NCBI GenBank assembly: GCA_045124465.1
Contig: JBGVLV010000022.1
Span: 62,001 to 126,000, forward strand
Length of the DNA stretch: 64,000 bases
DNA from: Scatosoma sp045124465
GTDB lineage: Bacteria; Bacillota; Clostridia; Christensenellales; Borkfalkiaceae
Reading direction: 5' to 3'
Under the pieces are notes generated by a model. That model searched no databases. It worked only from the letters and a program-made list of their open reading frames with translations, and was not told the DNA's origin. Below are positions 26,307 to 35,105 of the stretch, piece by piece. A program made the translations under genes and the position numbers. Position 1 is the first letter of the stretch. Each line of letters begins with the position of its first letter.

Positions 26307-26789
26307 ATGAAAACGTTGATCGTAATATCCGATTCGCACGGTAATTTGAAAGCGGTCGAAAAGCTCCGTCCGCTCGTCGCCGAAAACGACGCGGTCGTAC
26401 ACCTTGGCGACGGTGCGGGCGATATGCGCGGCATAATGCGCGAATTTCCCGAAAAGACCTATCTTTGCGGCGGGAACTGCGATTTCTTCTCGCCTTATCC
26501 CGAAGAGGGGATCATCGAGCTGGAATCGGTCAGAATATTTTATTGCCACGGACATAAGTTTCACGTGAAATCATTTCTCGATCGGCTTGCGGAGGAGGCG
26601 AAACGGCGCGGTTGCGATATCGCCTTATATGGGCATACGCACAAACCTTTGATATCCGAGATAGACGGCGTAACGCTGATCAATCCAGGATCTTTAAGAT
26701 ATCCCGTCGGCGAGGGCGGGAGCTATTGCTATCTCGTCGTCAACGGCGGGAAATTTACGCCCGTGATCGTCGGGGAAAGCGTGTATTGA
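26307..26789 (+). CDS. YfcE/MJ0936-family metallophosphodiesterase
   Basis: The 160-residue protein carries the calcineurin-like phosphoesterase motifs in order: SDSHG (residues 8-12), HLGDGAGD, CGGNCD, YCHGHKF and YGHTHKP. These residues bind the two catalytic metals. Small members act as phosphodiesterases on model substrates, and the physiological substrate is unknown. It is cotranscribed with rdgB. Confidence 0.92.
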   Translation: MKTLIVISDSHGNLKAVEKLRPLVAENDAVVHLGDGAGDMRGIMREFPEKTYLCGGNCDFFSPYPEEGIIELESVRIFYCHGHKFHVKSFLDRLAEEAKRRGCDIALYGHTHKPLISEIDGVTLINPGSLRYPVGEGGSYCYLVVNGGKFTPVIVGESVY

Positions 26790-26983
26790 CAGGCTCGTTA
26801 AATGGGAATTCGTAAAATATTTTTCATTTTTTTGTAAATTTTTGCTTTCATTCAGGTGACTTTTTTCTTGAACTATTATATAATAGACTTACGGATTTCG
26901 CTTTTTTCCTTGCGAATATTGCATAGAAAGAAAGAGGAAAACGTAAATAGTGAGGAGAATAGGAAAAACATAGGAGAAAGTCA

Positions 26984-28618
26984 ATGGAGTTATTTGAGAA
27001 TATCGTTTTGATTCTTGCCGGCTGCGGCGCGTTCCTGCTCGGGTTCAAGCTGCTCAGCGACAACATGGAAAAACTTGCCGGCAATAGTTTGAAAGTATTA
27101 TTTAACAAGACTTCGGATAAAAAATGGGTAGGCGTCGGTATGGGCGCGGTAGCGACCGCCGTCGTGCAAAGTTCGGGCGTTACGACCGTCATGGTCGTCG
27201 GGTTCGTAAACGCGGGCATTATGTCGCTCAAACAAGCCGCCGCGGTCATTATGGGTGCGAACATCGGTACGACGATCACCGCGCAGCTTGCGGCGTTGCA
27301 GGCGTTGCCGATCGATTCTTTTTTCATCGCGTTGCTGTTTGTCGGTATGATGATGGAAATGTTTTCGTCCAAGGACAAAGTCAAGAGTATCGGACTTGCT
27401 CTCGCGGGCTTGGGTATGGTATTCTTCGGCTTGGACGTTATGTCGAGCACGATGAAAGTATACGCGCAAAACGAGGCGGTGACCTCGATGCTCTCGTCTT
27501 TGACTAACCCGTTCCTGCTTTTGGTATTCGGTATCGTGTTTACGGCGCTCGTGCAATCCTCTTCGGCGGTCACGACGGTCATTATCGCAATGGCTACCGC
27601 AGGATTGACGATAGGCGGAGGTGGTAACGCCGTGCTCTATCTTATACTCGGTTCGAATATCGGTTCTTGCGTAACGGCGTTGATCTCGTCTATCGGAACT
27701 TCCGTGAACGCAAAACGCGCGAGTATCATTCACTTGTTGTTCAACGTTACGGGCGCGTTACTGTTTATGATCGTATTGCTTTGTTGGCCTGGATTCTTTG
27801 CCTCTACGTTTGCGAAATGGTTCTCCGAACCGAGTACACAGATCGCAATGTTCCATACGTTTTTTAACATTATTTGTACGCTCGTGTTCTTGCCGTTCAG
27901 CAATCTTTTGGTATTCCTTTCGAAGAAGATCGTTCCCGATAAGGGGCAGGCGGAAAAAGCGCCTTCCGAGCTTGTGTTTATGGATAAGCGTTTCCTCACC
28001 ACGCCGACGGTCGCGCTCGGTCAGCTTAAAAAGGAAACGTTCCGTATGTCGGATATGGCTATGGAAAGCTTGCAGATAGCGTTCAGAGGGTTTATCGACA
28101 GGGACATCGACGCGATCGATAAAGTAAACGAAAATAACGAGTATATTTCCAAGATAAGCGAACAGATCAGTAACTATCTCGTGCAAGTATCCGCGAGCGA
28201 CGTTTCGTATGCGGACGAAAAGCAGATAAACGCTTTGCATAACGACGTCGGAGACATCGCCCGTATCGCGGAGCTTGCCGATAACCTTACGAAATACACC
28301 AAACGCGAAGTGCGCGAGAATCTCCTGTTCTCCGACGGTATCAATGAAAAACTTGAAAAAATGCACGAAATGCTCCGTCAGCAGTACGAACTTGTAAAAC
28401 GGGTCGTGTTGGAGAACGAAACGGCGTTGATAAAAGAATCGGACGAGCTGGAAGAAGAAATAGACAATATGCGCCGCGACCTCGTCGCCGAACATATCGC
28501 TCGACTCGGTCAGGGTAAATGCCGTCCCGAGAACAATACGGTGTTCATCAATCTCGTATGCAATCTCGAACGTGTAGGCGACCATCTCAACTATATCGTG
28601 CATAACGCCGATAATTAA
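26984..28618 (+). CDS. Na+/phosphate cotransporter, NptA/PNaS family with PhoU-like C-terminal domain
   Basis: The 544-residue protein has two inverted membrane repeats, each with the QSSS-type motif (VVQSSGVTTVMVVGF and LVQSSSAVTTVIIAM) and GANIGTT/GSNIGSC, as in type II Na/Pi cotransporters. From about residue 340 a soluble helical region resembles PhoU. It should take up phosphate with Na+. That fits a cell whose V-ATPase has Na+-binding residues. A weak promoter (GGTGAC, 18 bases, TATAAT at 26879-26884) precedes it. Confidence 0.93.
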   Translation: MELFENIVLILAGCGAFLLGFKLLSDNMEKLAGNSLKVLFNKTSDKKWVGVGMGAVATAVVQSSGVTTVMVVGFVNAGIMSLKQAAAVIMGANIGTTITAQLAALQALPIDSFFIALLFVGMMMEMFSSKDKVKSIGLALAGLGMVFFGLDVMSSTMKVYAQNEAVTSMLSSLTNPFLLLVFGIVFTALVQSSSAVTTVIIAMATAGLTIGGGGNAVLYLILGSNIGSCVTALISSIGTSVNAKRASIIHLLFNVTGALLFMIVLLCWPGFFASTFAKWFSEPSTQIAMFHTFFNIICTLVFLPFSNLLVFLSKKIVPDKGQAEKAPSELVFMDKRFLTTPTVALGQLKKETFRMSDMAMESLQIAFRGFIDRDIDAIDKVNENNEYISKISEQISNYLVQVSASDVSYADEKQINALHNDVGDIARIAELADNLTKYTKREVRENLLFSDGINEKLEKMHEMLRQQYELVKRVVLENETALIKESDELEEEIDNMRRDLVAEHIARLGQGKCRPENNTVFINLVCNLERVGDHLNYIVHNADN

Positions 28619-28635
28619 AAACGGAAAGATAAATA

Positions 28636-28669
28636 AAAACGGCTCGTTTATGAAAACGGGTCGTTTTTC
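28636..28669 (+). terminator. Terminator after the Na/Pi transporter gene
   Basis: A 14-bp stem with two G-U pairs (28636-28649 with 28654-28667) and a 4-base loop ends in T residues. Confidence 0.8.
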
Positions 28670-28699
28670 TTGCCAAAAGTTCCGCAGGTATGATATAAT
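28670..28699 (+). promoter_or_regulatory. Sigma-A promoter of the second CPBP gene
   Basis: TTGCCA (28670-28675), an 18-base spacer and TATAAT (28694-28699). Confidence 0.75.
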
Positions 28700-28721
28700 A
28701 AAGAAAAGGCGGTGAAGGGCA

Positions 28722-29555
28722 TTGCAAGAGGAATTAAAACGTAAACGGATAAAAGATACCGTCTTTACGGTATCAATCGTTATATTATGCGGCGCAATGA
28801 TTTTACTAGATTTCGTTTCGCCTCGATATTCGTCGGATATAAGACGAAACCGATGGATCGGGGATATCGTACAACAATGTTGTGGGATCGTAGCCGTTTT
28901 AATGCTGATGGCACGAATGAAGATAAAGCTGTACCGAAAACCGCAAGGTTGGTTGTTTTTTATCCCTTGCCTGATCGTCGCGCTGGACAATTTCCCGCTT
29001 TGCTCTTATCTCGCGGGCAATATGTCGTTCGAACGTACGGGCGCGCTCGACGTGGTCCTGTTCGCCGTATATTGCTTGTCGGTAGGGGTCTTCGAAGAAT
29101 GTGTGTTCCGCGGTCTTGTTTTCGCGGCTTTGGCGGGGTATTTTTCGAACGATAAAAGAGGACTTGTGAAAACCTTCGTCCTTTCGTCCGTCGTCTTTGG
29201 AGCGGTGCATATTTTCAATATTTTCGGCGGGAACGTCGGCGGTACGCTGTTGCAGGTCTGCTATACGACGTTGACGGGCGGGCTGTTCGCGTTCGCGCTT
29301 ATCAAAACGAAGAATATATGCTGTTCCGCATTCGTACACGCGCTGTATAATTTCTGCGGACTGTTGCTTTCCGAACAGGGACTTGGGTTTGGCGTAACGT
29401 TCGATATTGCTACGGCGATAATGATGACCGTCATAAGCGTGATAATAGGGGTATTCGTCCTCGTTTCCCTTTGGAAATACACGGAAACGGAACGAAAAGT
29501 CTTTTACGACCGCCTTGGAGTAAAAGAAAAGCCCAAAGCCGACGAAAACTCTTAA
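28722..29555 (+). CDS. CPBP family intramembrane metalloprotease
   Basis: The 277-residue membrane protein has the CPBP motifs FEECVFRGLVF, GAVHIFNIFGG and AFVHALYNFCG, the last near residue 205. It begins with a basic segment (residues 1-12) before the first helix. The start is the TTG at 28722, after GGTGAAGGGC. The next in-frame ATG (28798) would lose part of the first membrane helix. It is unrelated in context to the CPBP gene at 2815 and its substrate is unknown. Confidence 0.85.
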   Translation: MQEELKRKRIKDTVFTVSIVILCGAMILLDFVSPRYSSDIRRNRWIGDIVQQCCGIVAVLMLMARMKIKLYRKPQGWLFFIPCLIVALDNFPLCSYLAGNMSFERTGALDVVLFAVYCLSVGVFEECVFRGLVFAALAGYFSNDKRGLVKTFVLSSVVFGAVHIFNIFGGNVGGTLLQVCYTTLTGGLFAFALIKTKNICCSAFVHALYNFCGLLLSEQGLGFGVTFDIATAIMMTVISVIIGVFVLVSLWKYTETERKVFYDRLGVKEKPKADENS

Positions 29556-29575
29556 AAACGATTGAAAATCAACGA

Positions 29576-29610
29576 ATTATGACACGCATAATACCTATGC
29601 GTGGCATAAT
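29576..29610. repeat. Hairpin repeat unit 1
   Basis: Arms TTATGACACGCATA (29577-29590) and TATGCGTGGCATAA (29596-29609) pair with one mismatch around a 5-base ATACC loop. A diverged copy starts 54 bases downstream. Confidence 0.8.
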
Positions 29611-29630
29611 TACAGCTAAAACAAAGGGTA

Positions 29631-29663
29631 TTATGCCAAACATAACACCTATGTCTGACATAA
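29631..29663. repeat. Hairpin repeat unit 2
   Basis: Arms TTATGCCAAACATA (29631-29644) and TATGTCTGACATAA (29650-29663) pair at 12 of 14 positions around an ACACC loop. Size, loop position and most bases match unit 1. Confidence 0.75.
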
Positions 29664-29671
29664 ATAACGTA

Positions 29672-29712
29672 AAAAATAACGGACGATCCATAAGCGGTCG
29701 TCCGTTATTTTT
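29672..29712. terminator. Bidirectional terminator between the CPBP gene and potD
   Basis: A 15-bp stem (29672-29686 with 29698-29712) has A residues on one side and T residues on the other, so it can end both the plus-strand CPBP transcript and the minus-strand pot operon. Confidence 0.9.
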
Positions 29713-29723
29713 GTTTGAAAGGA

Positions 29724-31049
29724 TTATTTGATATTGTTCCACATTCTGTTGGCGCGTTCGTTGGTCGCTTTGTCGAAGTATTCCATAATGACGAGCCTGT
29801 CGATAATATCTTCGGTCGGATACTGCGCGAACAGTTGACGGGTAAATTGCGTGAGGGGGGCTTGGAATTTCGCGTCGTTGCCGAAGAAGTAGGTCAGATC
29901 GTAAACGTCCGTTTCTTCCTCGTCGTCTTCCGCACCGTATTTGTCTTTTACGTAATCGAATACGGCGTCGCCTGCGATGCAGCTCGTATAGCCGATATAA
30001 TCCATATTACGGATTGCGTTTTCGGGCATAGACAGGAAATTGATGAACGCGAGCGCGGCTTTTTGTATTTTCTCGTCGCTGCCTTTCATCATCACCCAAC
30101 CGTCGAACCAAAGATTCGAGGTGGATTCGGGAATACAGTATTCGAGATCGACGGGGGAAGATGTGATTTCTTCGTCCTCGCTCATATCGAGGATATACAC
30201 CGCGTCGCCGCTCCATTGATAGGAGATATCGAACCGACCCGTAATAACGTCGAGTTTACCCTCGTCCGTTTCAAGACCGTATAAATTCCCGCGCATTTTT
30301 TCCAAAAGTTTCTGAACTTCGGTCATTACGTTCGTATCGTTCATTTTCGTGGAAAGGGTGGTCTGATACGTTTCGAGGTCGATCGTTCCCGCGGCGAGAT
30401 CGTTTTTCAAGGACAGCAATTCGTTTTCGTAGTACATTCCAAGCCCCGCGAAATAGGAGTCGCGCACGTTGTCTTTGGCGGTGATCTTACGATCGTATTT
30501 CTCGTTCAAAAATACGTTCCAGCTCTTGACGTCCTCGCGGTCTACCCGCTCGGAATTGAATACGAATCCCGTTGTTCCCCACATATATCCCGCGGCGTAT
30601 TCCGACCAAGAATGTCCGTTGGAAAGTTTTCTTTGGAACACGCTTTCGATATAGGGGGAAACGTTGCGGACGTAGTAATTATTCGGGTCGGTCTTATCGA
30701 AAAAGCTTTCGTCGAATTTTTCCAGTTTATCCTCCGCCGCAAGTTTCATGATCATATATTCGGACGGGCATAAAAGATCGTAATGATCGCCCATCTTTAT
30801 TTTATTGTACATCGTTTCGTTGTCTTGGAGAGTGAGGTATTCGACGGTTATTTCTTCTCCGTATTCTTGCAGATACCAGTCCTCGAACTCCTCGTAAAGA
30901 GGTTTGCCGCCGTCGCTACCTTCGTCGATATATTCGTCCCAACTTGCGATGCGCAATACGTTTCCGGAACGGTTATCCGTACATGCGGAAAAGGGGAAAG
31001 CGGAAACGACCAAAAGAAACGCAAGGGGCAAAGTAAGGCGTTTTTTCAT
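29724..31049 (-). CDS. potD: Spermidine/putrescine ABC transporter substrate-binding lipoprotein
   Basis: The 441-residue protein has a lipoprotein signal peptide (AFPFSACTDN lipobox) and then a PotD-type fold: VLRIASWDEYID, YDLLCPSEYMIMKLA, and MWGTTGFVFNSE. It captures polyamine outside the cell for PotBC. It is longer than Escherichia coli PotD, with an acidic insert near residue 390 (GAEDDEEETDVYD). The ATG overlaps the potC stop by 4 bases, and it is the last gene of the operon. Confidence 0.94.
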   Translation of the reverse strand: MKKRLTLPLAFLLVVSAFPFSACTDNRSGNVLRIASWDEYIDEGSDGGKPLYEEFEDWYLQEYGEEITVEYLTLQDNETMYNKIKMGDHYDLLCPSEYMIMKLAAEDKLEKFDESFFDKTDPNNYYVRNVSPYIESVFQRKLSNGHSWSEYAAGYMWGTTGFVFNSERVDREDVKSWNVFLNEKYDRKITAKDNVRDSYFAGLGMYYENELLSLKNDLAAGTIDLETYQTTLSTKMNDTNVMTEVQKLLEKMRGNLYGLETDEGKLDVITGRFDISYQWSGDAVYILDMSEDEEITSSPVDLEYCIPESTSNLWFDGWVMMKGSDEKIQKAALAFINFLSMPENAIRNMDYIGYTSCIAGDAVFDYVKDKYGAEDDEEETDVYDLTYFFGNDAKFQAPLTQFTRQLFAQYPTEDIIDRLVIMEYFDKATNERANRMWNNIK

Positions 31050-31858
31050 CTCTTTTTACTCCTTGATTTTTTATAAGCGATCACGTTGGAGAAAACGACG
31101 ACGAGCACGATCGCAAAGAAGATGATCGCCGTGAACGCCCAGTACGCCGCTTTTATCTGCGCGCCCATAATATTGTTTTTATCCAAACCGTAAATATGCG
31201 TGCTGATGGTCGAGAACGAATCGGGTTTGGTGTACGCCGCGATCACGTAATCGTCCAAAGACAGAGTGACCGACAACAAAAATCCCGAAACGATACCGGG
31301 TAATATTTGGGGTATGATAACCGAAAACAACGCCTTTTTCGGCGACGCGCCGAGGTCGAGCGCCGCCTCGTATAAATTGTTGTCCATTTGCCGAAGTTTG
31401 GGAATGACCGACAAAACGACGAACGGGGTGCAGACCAGCATCTGCCCTAATACGAGCGGTATATACGTCGATTTGTCGATATTTAAGAAAGAAACGAGCA
31501 AAGCGAAAGATATCGCCGTTACGACGTCTGCGTTGATGACGGGGATACGGTTGACGGCGGTAAGCGCCGAACCCGTCTTTTTCTTGGAATAGAAGATCCC
31601 GATCGCGCCGACCGTGCCGAGCACGGTGGAGAGGAGCGCTACGACGAGCGCGAGCAGAAAGGTCTGTCCAACGACGCGGATAGGCTCGTTTTCGAAATCG
31701 AAAAAGTAGGCGTAATGGTCGAGGCTGAATCCCGTCCAGTTCTGGATATGATCGCTTTCGTTAAAGCTGTTGACGGTAAGGAACAGGATCGGGAAATAGA
31801 TAAAGGCGAGGATAAGACCGATAAACGCCCATTTTAAGATACTTTTTATTCTTACCAT
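31046..31858 (-). CDS. potC: Spermidine/putrescine ABC transporter permease PotC
   Basis: The 270-residue inner-membrane protein has about six helices and the permease coupling loop EAALDLGASPKKALFSVIIP (EAA motif). I start it at the ATG at 31858, giving MVRIKSILKWAFIGL. Upstream in-frame codons lie inside potB and lack a ribosome site. It overlaps potB by 7 bases and potD by 4. Confidence 0.94.
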   Translation of the reverse strand: MVRIKSILKWAFIGLILAFIYFPILFLTVNSFNESDHIQNWTGFSLDHYAYFFDFENEPIRVVGQTFLLALVVALLSTVLGTVGAIGIFYSKKKTGSALTAVNRIPVINADVVTAISFALLVSFLNIDKSTYIPLVLGQMLVCTPFVVLSVIPKLRQMDNNLYEAALDLGASPKKALFSVIIPQILPGIVSGFLLSVTLSLDDYVIAAYTKPDSFSTISTHIYGLDKNNIMGAQIKAAYWAFTAIIFFAIVLVVVFSNVIAYKKSRSKKR

Positions 31859-32718
31859 AACGAAGTCCCTCTCGTTTCCGTTTCTCCGTCCTCTTTGAAC
31901 CCGCCCGTCAGCCAGGTCACGAGGAACATAAACAATAACAATATCAAAGCGATGAACGAACCGTCGTGCCAAAGATCGCCCGTGAAATAATCGTCGATAA
32001 GTTTACCGATGATCTTAACGTTACGGAAGGTGAGGTAGTTGGATACTACGTAGTTGGTCATCGACGGCAGGAATACCATGGAAATACCGCTCACGATCCC
32101 CGATTTGGAAAGGGGAAGGGTAACTTTCAAAAACGCTTTCGCGGGCGTTGCGCCGAGGTCTTTCGCCGCCTCGAGATAGCTCTTGTCTATTTTGATGATC
32201 GTCGTATAGATGGGCATTATCATAAACGGCAGGAAGTCGTAGACCATACCGATGATGGTATTGACGATATTCCAGCCCTCCGATTTGTTGTAAGTGTCTA
32301 ACCATACGAACAACTCTTTCAACGCGTTGATACGGAGTACGAAATTGACCCACATCGGCACGATAAAGAGCAATAACAGCGTGGATTTGTTTTTGAGCTT
32401 GCAATTCGCGATGATATAAGCGACGGGGTACGCGATGGCAAGGCATACGATCGTGCTCATGAGCGAGATAAAGAAACTGCGTAAAATGGTCTTGAAATTA
32501 TAGGAAGTAAGGAATCCTTTCAACCCTTCGCCGTTCCCGCTGAAAAATACGCGCACGTATTCGAACGTGAATTCCCCGTCGTCGTTGGTAAACGCATAAT
32601 ATACGACGATGAGCAGGGGAACGATCACAAACGCCGCCAAAAACAGCCCGTAGGGGATCGCGAGCAATTTCCGCGAAAAGTGCGGTCTTGCTTTCGTTTT
32701 CGTCTTTGCGTCCGTCAT
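31852..32718 (-). CDS. potB: Spermidine/putrescine ABC transporter permease PotB
   Basis: The 288-residue permease has six helices and the EAA loop EAAKDLGATPAKAFLKVTLP. The ATG at 32718, after AGGAGG, gives a basic N-terminus before the first helix (LLAIPYGLFLAAFVIVPLLI). It overlaps potA by 4 bases. Confidence 0.94.
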   Translation of the reverse strand: MTDAKTKTKARPHFSRKLLAIPYGLFLAAFVIVPLLIVVYYAFTNDDGEFTFEYVRVFFSGNGEGLKGFLTSYNFKTILRSFFISLMSTIVCLAIAYPVAYIIANCKLKNKSTLLLLFIVPMWVNFVLRINALKELFVWLDTYNKSEGWNIVNTIIGMVYDFLPFMIMPIYTTIIKIDKSYLEAAKDLGATPAKAFLKVTLPLSKSGIVSGISMVFLPSMTNYVVSNYLTFRNVKIIGKLIDDYFTGDLWHDGSFIALILLLFMFLVTWLTGGFKEDGETETRGTSLW

Positions 32719-34244
32719 TGTTTGCCTCCTTCCGTCGCTTTGAGGGTGAGGCGTATCTTGTCTTTGGGAATGATAAGACTGACGAGGTCGTTCTCGTTCC
32801 AAAGATCTTCGCAAGCAAGCACGTAATCTTCTTCGTTTTCCGTACGTACGATATAGCGGTAGTATTCGCTCTTATATATTAAGGAAATAATATTGCCTTG
32901 CGCGCCGCCCTCGTCGAGGTTGTCGCTCATCGTGATGTCGTGCAGACCGACTTCCACGTTCACTTCCACGTCGGTAAGATCGAGCTTTTCGCCTTTGGCG
33001 GTGATGAGATAACCTTCCTCGTCCAAATGACTGCCGGGATAGAGCTGGGTGACGTCGCATTCGAACTCGCCGTCGCCGAATTCGACGGTGTTGCGTTTGG
33101 TGATGACGCCCGTGAACTTGTTCACGCGGAATTTCTTTTTCATAACGTGTATGCCGTTCGGTTGCACGGTCAAGCCGACCGTTTCGCCTACTTCGGGTGC
33201 GGTCGTGCTTTGGATCTCGATCTCGTATCTTCCGCATTGTACGAGGATCTGATAGTGTATACCTTTGAAAATAACGGAGGTGACTTTGCCTTTGAGCATA
33301 CCTTCGTCTGCGGACGTTATCGTGACGTCCTCGGGCCGAACGACGACGTCTACGGGTTCGTTCTTTTCAAACCCGCCGTCCACACATTCGAACGTCTTAC
33401 CGCAGAACCGTACCTGCCCGTCTTTGGGCATAACGCCCGTGAAAATGTTGCTCTCGCCGATGAAGTCCGCGACGAAAGTGTTTTTCGGTTCGTTGTAGAT
33501 CTTTTCGGGCGTGCCAATCTGTTGCATGGCGCCGTCAGCCATAACGACGATGGTATCGGACATCGTAAGCGCCTCTTCCTGATCGTGCGTTACGTAAATA
33601 AAGGTAATCCCGAGCCGTTTGTGCATGGCTTTGAGTTCGAGCTGCATTTCTTTACGCATTTTCAGATCGAGCGCGCCGAGCGGCTCGTCGAGGAGCAAAA
33701 TTTCGGGTTCGTTGACGATCGCGCGGGCAATGGCGATGCGCTGTTGCTGACCGCCAGAAAGCGTGGAAATGCTCCGTTTTTCAAAGCCCGCGAGGTCTAC
33801 GACTTCCAAAGCCTTTCTCACCTTTTCGGCGATGATGTCTTTGGGAAGTTTTTCCTTTTTGAGCTTGGTCTTGCCCTTTTTGTCCACGTACGTGGTTTCC
33901 ACGCGTTTTTGTTTAAGCCCGAACGCCACGTTGTCGAAAACGTTGAGATGGGGGAACAACGCGTATTTTTGGAATACCGTATTTACGGGTCGGAGGTTGG
34001 GCGGCAGGGTGGTGATATCCTTGCCGTTCAAGAGTATTTTTCCGCTCGTGGGCATTTCGAACCCCGCGATCATACGGAGGGTAGTGGTCTTGCCGCAACC
34101 GGACGGACCGAGAAAGGTGACGAATTCGCCTTTTCGTACGTAAAAATTGATATTCTCGACGACGGAAACGCCGTCGAATTCTTTGCATACGTCGACCAGC
34201 TCGATGATCTTGGGGGTGGAGTCCAAAGAGGTCTTTTTGTCCAT
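32715..34244 (-). CDS. potA: Spermidine/putrescine ABC transporter ATPase PotA, C-terminally extended
   Basis: The ATPase has Walker A GPSGCGKTT at residues 46-54, the LSGGQ signature at 162-166, Walker B LLLDEP at 183-188 and a TOBE domain near 300-370. At 509 residues it is well over 100 longer than typical PotA. There is a Lys-rich insert of about 20 residues around 114-135 (KKGKTKLKKEKLP) and a long extra C-terminal region (about 385-509) that looks like a second ligand-binding or TOBE-like module. Confidence 0.93.
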   Translation of the reverse strand: MDKKTSLDSTPKIIELVDVCKEFDGVSVVENINFYVRKGEFVTFLGPSGCGKTTTLRMIAGFEMPTSGKILLNGKDITTLPPNLRPVNTVFQKYALFPHLNVFDNVAFGLKQKRVETTYVDKKGKTKLKKEKLPKDIIAEKVRKALEVVDLAGFEKRSISTLSGGQQQRIAIARAIVNEPEILLLDEPLGALDLKMRKEMQLELKAMHKRLGITFIYVTHDQEEALTMSDTIVVMADGAMQQIGTPEKIYNEPKNTFVADFIGESNIFTGVMPKDGQVRFCGKTFECVDGGFEKNEPVDVVVRPEDVTITSADEGMLKGKVTSVIFKGIHYQILVQCGRYEIEIQSTTAPEVGETVGLTVQPNGIHVMKKKFRVNKFTGVITKRNTVEFGDGEFECDVTQLYPGSHLDEEGYLITAKGEKLDLTDVEVNVEVGLHDITMSDNLDEGGAQGNIISLIYKSEYYRYIVRTENEEDYVLACEDLWNENDLVSLIIPKDKIRLTLKATEGGKQ

Positions 34245-34298
34245 AGGTGTGTTCTCCCGATAGAAGTCTTTTGTTTTTATAGTATATAATATGGAATA

Positions 34299-34832
34299 TT
34301 AAAAATTAGGCGGCGTGGATACCCAAAGGAATTTCGCTTTGCCTTTGCTTTTGTTGAGGATATGATGCGGTTTGTTCGCGGGGTAATAGAACGCCTCGCC
34401 TTTTTTGCAAACGTAGTGCTTGTTTCCGAGCACGACGGCGATCTTTCCCTCTAAAACGTATCCGAACTCTTCGCCCTCGTGCGGTACGTCCGTAGCGGTG
34501 GATACGTTTTCCGTCAGTTCGACGAGCACGGGTTCCATCATATTTTTTTGCGCGTTGGGAATGAGCCAGCTCAGCAGTACGCCTTCCGAATCCTTTTCGA
34601 TGAACTCGTCTTTACTGAAAACGACCTTTTCCTCCGCGTCCTCGCGGAAAAATTCCGAGAGGTTGCTGCCGAGCGCGACCAAAATATCGGTAAGGGTCGC
34701 GATGGAAGGGCTGTTTAGGTTGTTTTCGAGTTGCGAAATATACCCTTTCGTCAGTTCGCATCGGTCGGCAAGCTCTTCTTGCGTTAAGCCTTTTTGGTTG
34801 CGCATTTGTTTGATTTTTGCGCCCAGGTCCAT
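34299..34832 (-). CDS. XRE-family regulator with C-terminal cupin domain (polyamine operon regulator)
   Basis: The 177-residue protein has a Cro/CI helix-turn-helix at residues 1-65 (GLTQEELADRCELTKGYISQ) and a cupin domain near 105-170 (PHEGEEFGYVLEGKIAVVLG, then KKGEAFYYPANKPHH). This two-domain layout, directly upstream of potABCD on the same strand, is the common clostridial polyamine regulator of the PuuR type. No terminator separates it from potA, so it probably belongs to the operon and controls it. Confidence 0.92.
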   Translation of the reverse strand: MDLGAKIKQMRNQKGLTQEELADRCELTKGYISQLENNLNSPSIATLTDILVALGSNLSEFFREDAEEKVVFSKDEFIEKDSEGVLLSWLIPNAQKNMMEPVLVELTENVSTATDVPHEGEEFGYVLEGKIAVVLGNKHYVCKKGEAFYYPANKPHHILNKSKGKAKFLWVSTPPNF

Positions 34833-34928
34833 AAAAATGCCTCCAAAACGCGATTTTTATTCGTTTTGAAAATCGGTTTGTTAATAATAAACGAAAAGTT
34901 TAGCAAAAATAAACTTCCGAATGATGAT

Positions 34929-34957
34929 ATTATAGAAAAAAGAGGGGATAATGTCAA
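34929..34957 (-). promoter_or_regulatory. Sigma-A promoter of the regulator-potABCD operon
   Basis: On the minus strand TTGACA (34957-34952), a 17-base spacer and TATAAT (34934-34929), about 97 bases before the regulator start. Confidence 0.85.
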
Positions 34958-35000
34958 GCGTTTGAAAGGCGTTTGAAAATATTTTCGAGGATATTTCGAA

Positions 35001-35029
35001 AAAAGAAAACGCCCCGCGTTTTTTGCGGG
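35001..35029 (-). terminator. Second terminator-like hairpin downstream of rpsT
   Basis: CCCGC (35013-35017) pairs with GCGGG (35025-35029). On the minus strand the stem is followed by GTTTTCTTTTTT. It would back up the first rpsT terminator and insulate the pot promoter. Confidence 0.6.
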
Positions 35030-35043
35030 ACGGATAGGGGAAC

Positions 35044-35074
35044 GAAAAAAAGGGTCTAACCGTCGGCAGACCCT
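35044..35074 (-). terminator. Terminator of rpsT
   Basis: AGGGTCT (35051-35057) and AGACCCT (35068-35074) form a 7-bp stem. Read on the minus strand it runs into a T tract, about 32 bases after the rpsT stop. Confidence 0.85.
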
Positions 35075-35105
35075 CATATCCTATATAGGAATAAGTAGTT
35101 TCTTA

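Noticed and set aside
29576..29663. Possible CRISPR array
   Set aside because: There are only two repeat units, each a palindrome with internal variation, and there is no cas gene nearby.
32898..34289. Open frame of 463 codons on the plus strand inside potA
   Set aside because: PotA has all ABC ATPase motifs on the minus strand. The plus frame is its shadow.
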